Assembly: GCA_039096225.1 (NCBI GenBank)
Contig: JBBPEB010000024.1
Location: forward strand, 310,001-374,000
Direction: 5' to 3'
Source of the DNA: Blastocystis sp. Blastoise
Taxonomy: Eukaryota; Sar; Bigyra; Opalinata; Blastocystidae
Length of the DNA stretch: 64,000 nt
Shown: piece by piece, positions 63,989 to 64,000 of the stretch
Position numbering within the stretch: the stretch's first letter is position 1
Layout of the letters: each line of letters starts with the position of its first letter
Made by a program: the position numbers and the translations under genes
The notes under the pieces: model-generated
The model's database searches: none
What the model was told of the DNA's origin: nothing
The model's input: the letters and a program-made list of their open reading frames with translations, nothing else

Positions 63989-64000
63989 AACATCGTATTC

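Overview
The window is nuclear DNA from a very AT-rich eukaryote, probably unicellular or early-diverging. Genes are split by many short introns, long poly-Asn (AAT) tracts are translated inside proteins, and the standard code is used. Gene content does not settle the lineage: candidates are AT-rich fungi of the chytrid or gut-fungus type, amoebozoans and other AT-rich protists. A MutS homologue with a mitochondrial-type leader suggests an organelle that still has DNA. Nearly every intron starts GTATAT and ends TATAG, and both ends are usually (TA)n runs, so an intron's two ends can pair with each other.

Left part (1-22.7 kb), housekeeping genes: a short-chain dehydrogenase (SDR, minus strand, runs off the left edge); a MutS-family mismatch repair protein (minus); cytosolic isoleucyl-tRNA synthetase (plus, 16 exons, 1090 aa); an RFWD3-like RING, coiled-coil, poly-Asn and beta-propeller ubiquitin ligase (plus, 12 exons, 1474 aa); an unrecognised intronless 145 aa protein (minus); and a 301 aa WD40-like protein (plus, 8 exons, all introns phase 0).

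Middle part (23-43.4 kb), all minus strand: two paralogous BTB plus leucine-rich-repeat genes flank a BTB plus TLDc gene. The second BTB-LRR copy is cut in its BTB exon by an 8,422-bp element (34804-43225). The element has imperfect inverted ends starting CAG(C/T)G, a perfect 8-bp target duplication ATAAAAGG and subterminal GTGACA motifs, which together look hAT-like. The intact paralogue acts as an empty-site reference. No transposase was seen inside; instead the element carries a many-exon gene for a secreted protein with repeated Ig/filamin-like domains, plus two decayed tRNA-like sequences.

Right part (43.4-64 kb), repeat-rich and gene-poor: two direct copies of a 0.39-kb repeat (43998 and 52896), each built from three subunits; small spliced genes for signal-peptide proteins; a tRNA-like locus; a 3.8-kb stretch whose plus strand is almost all purine plus T (GAA, GAT and GATA repeats); a complete piggyBac-type transposon (54288-56860) with 51-bp inverted repeats, a three-exon 531-aa transposase with candidate DDD residues, and an unusual ATAA target duplication; a minisatellite; and the start of an unrecognised gene at the right edge.

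All exon boundaries come from reading frame, GT-AG signals and family knowledge. None was tested with transcripts or database searches.
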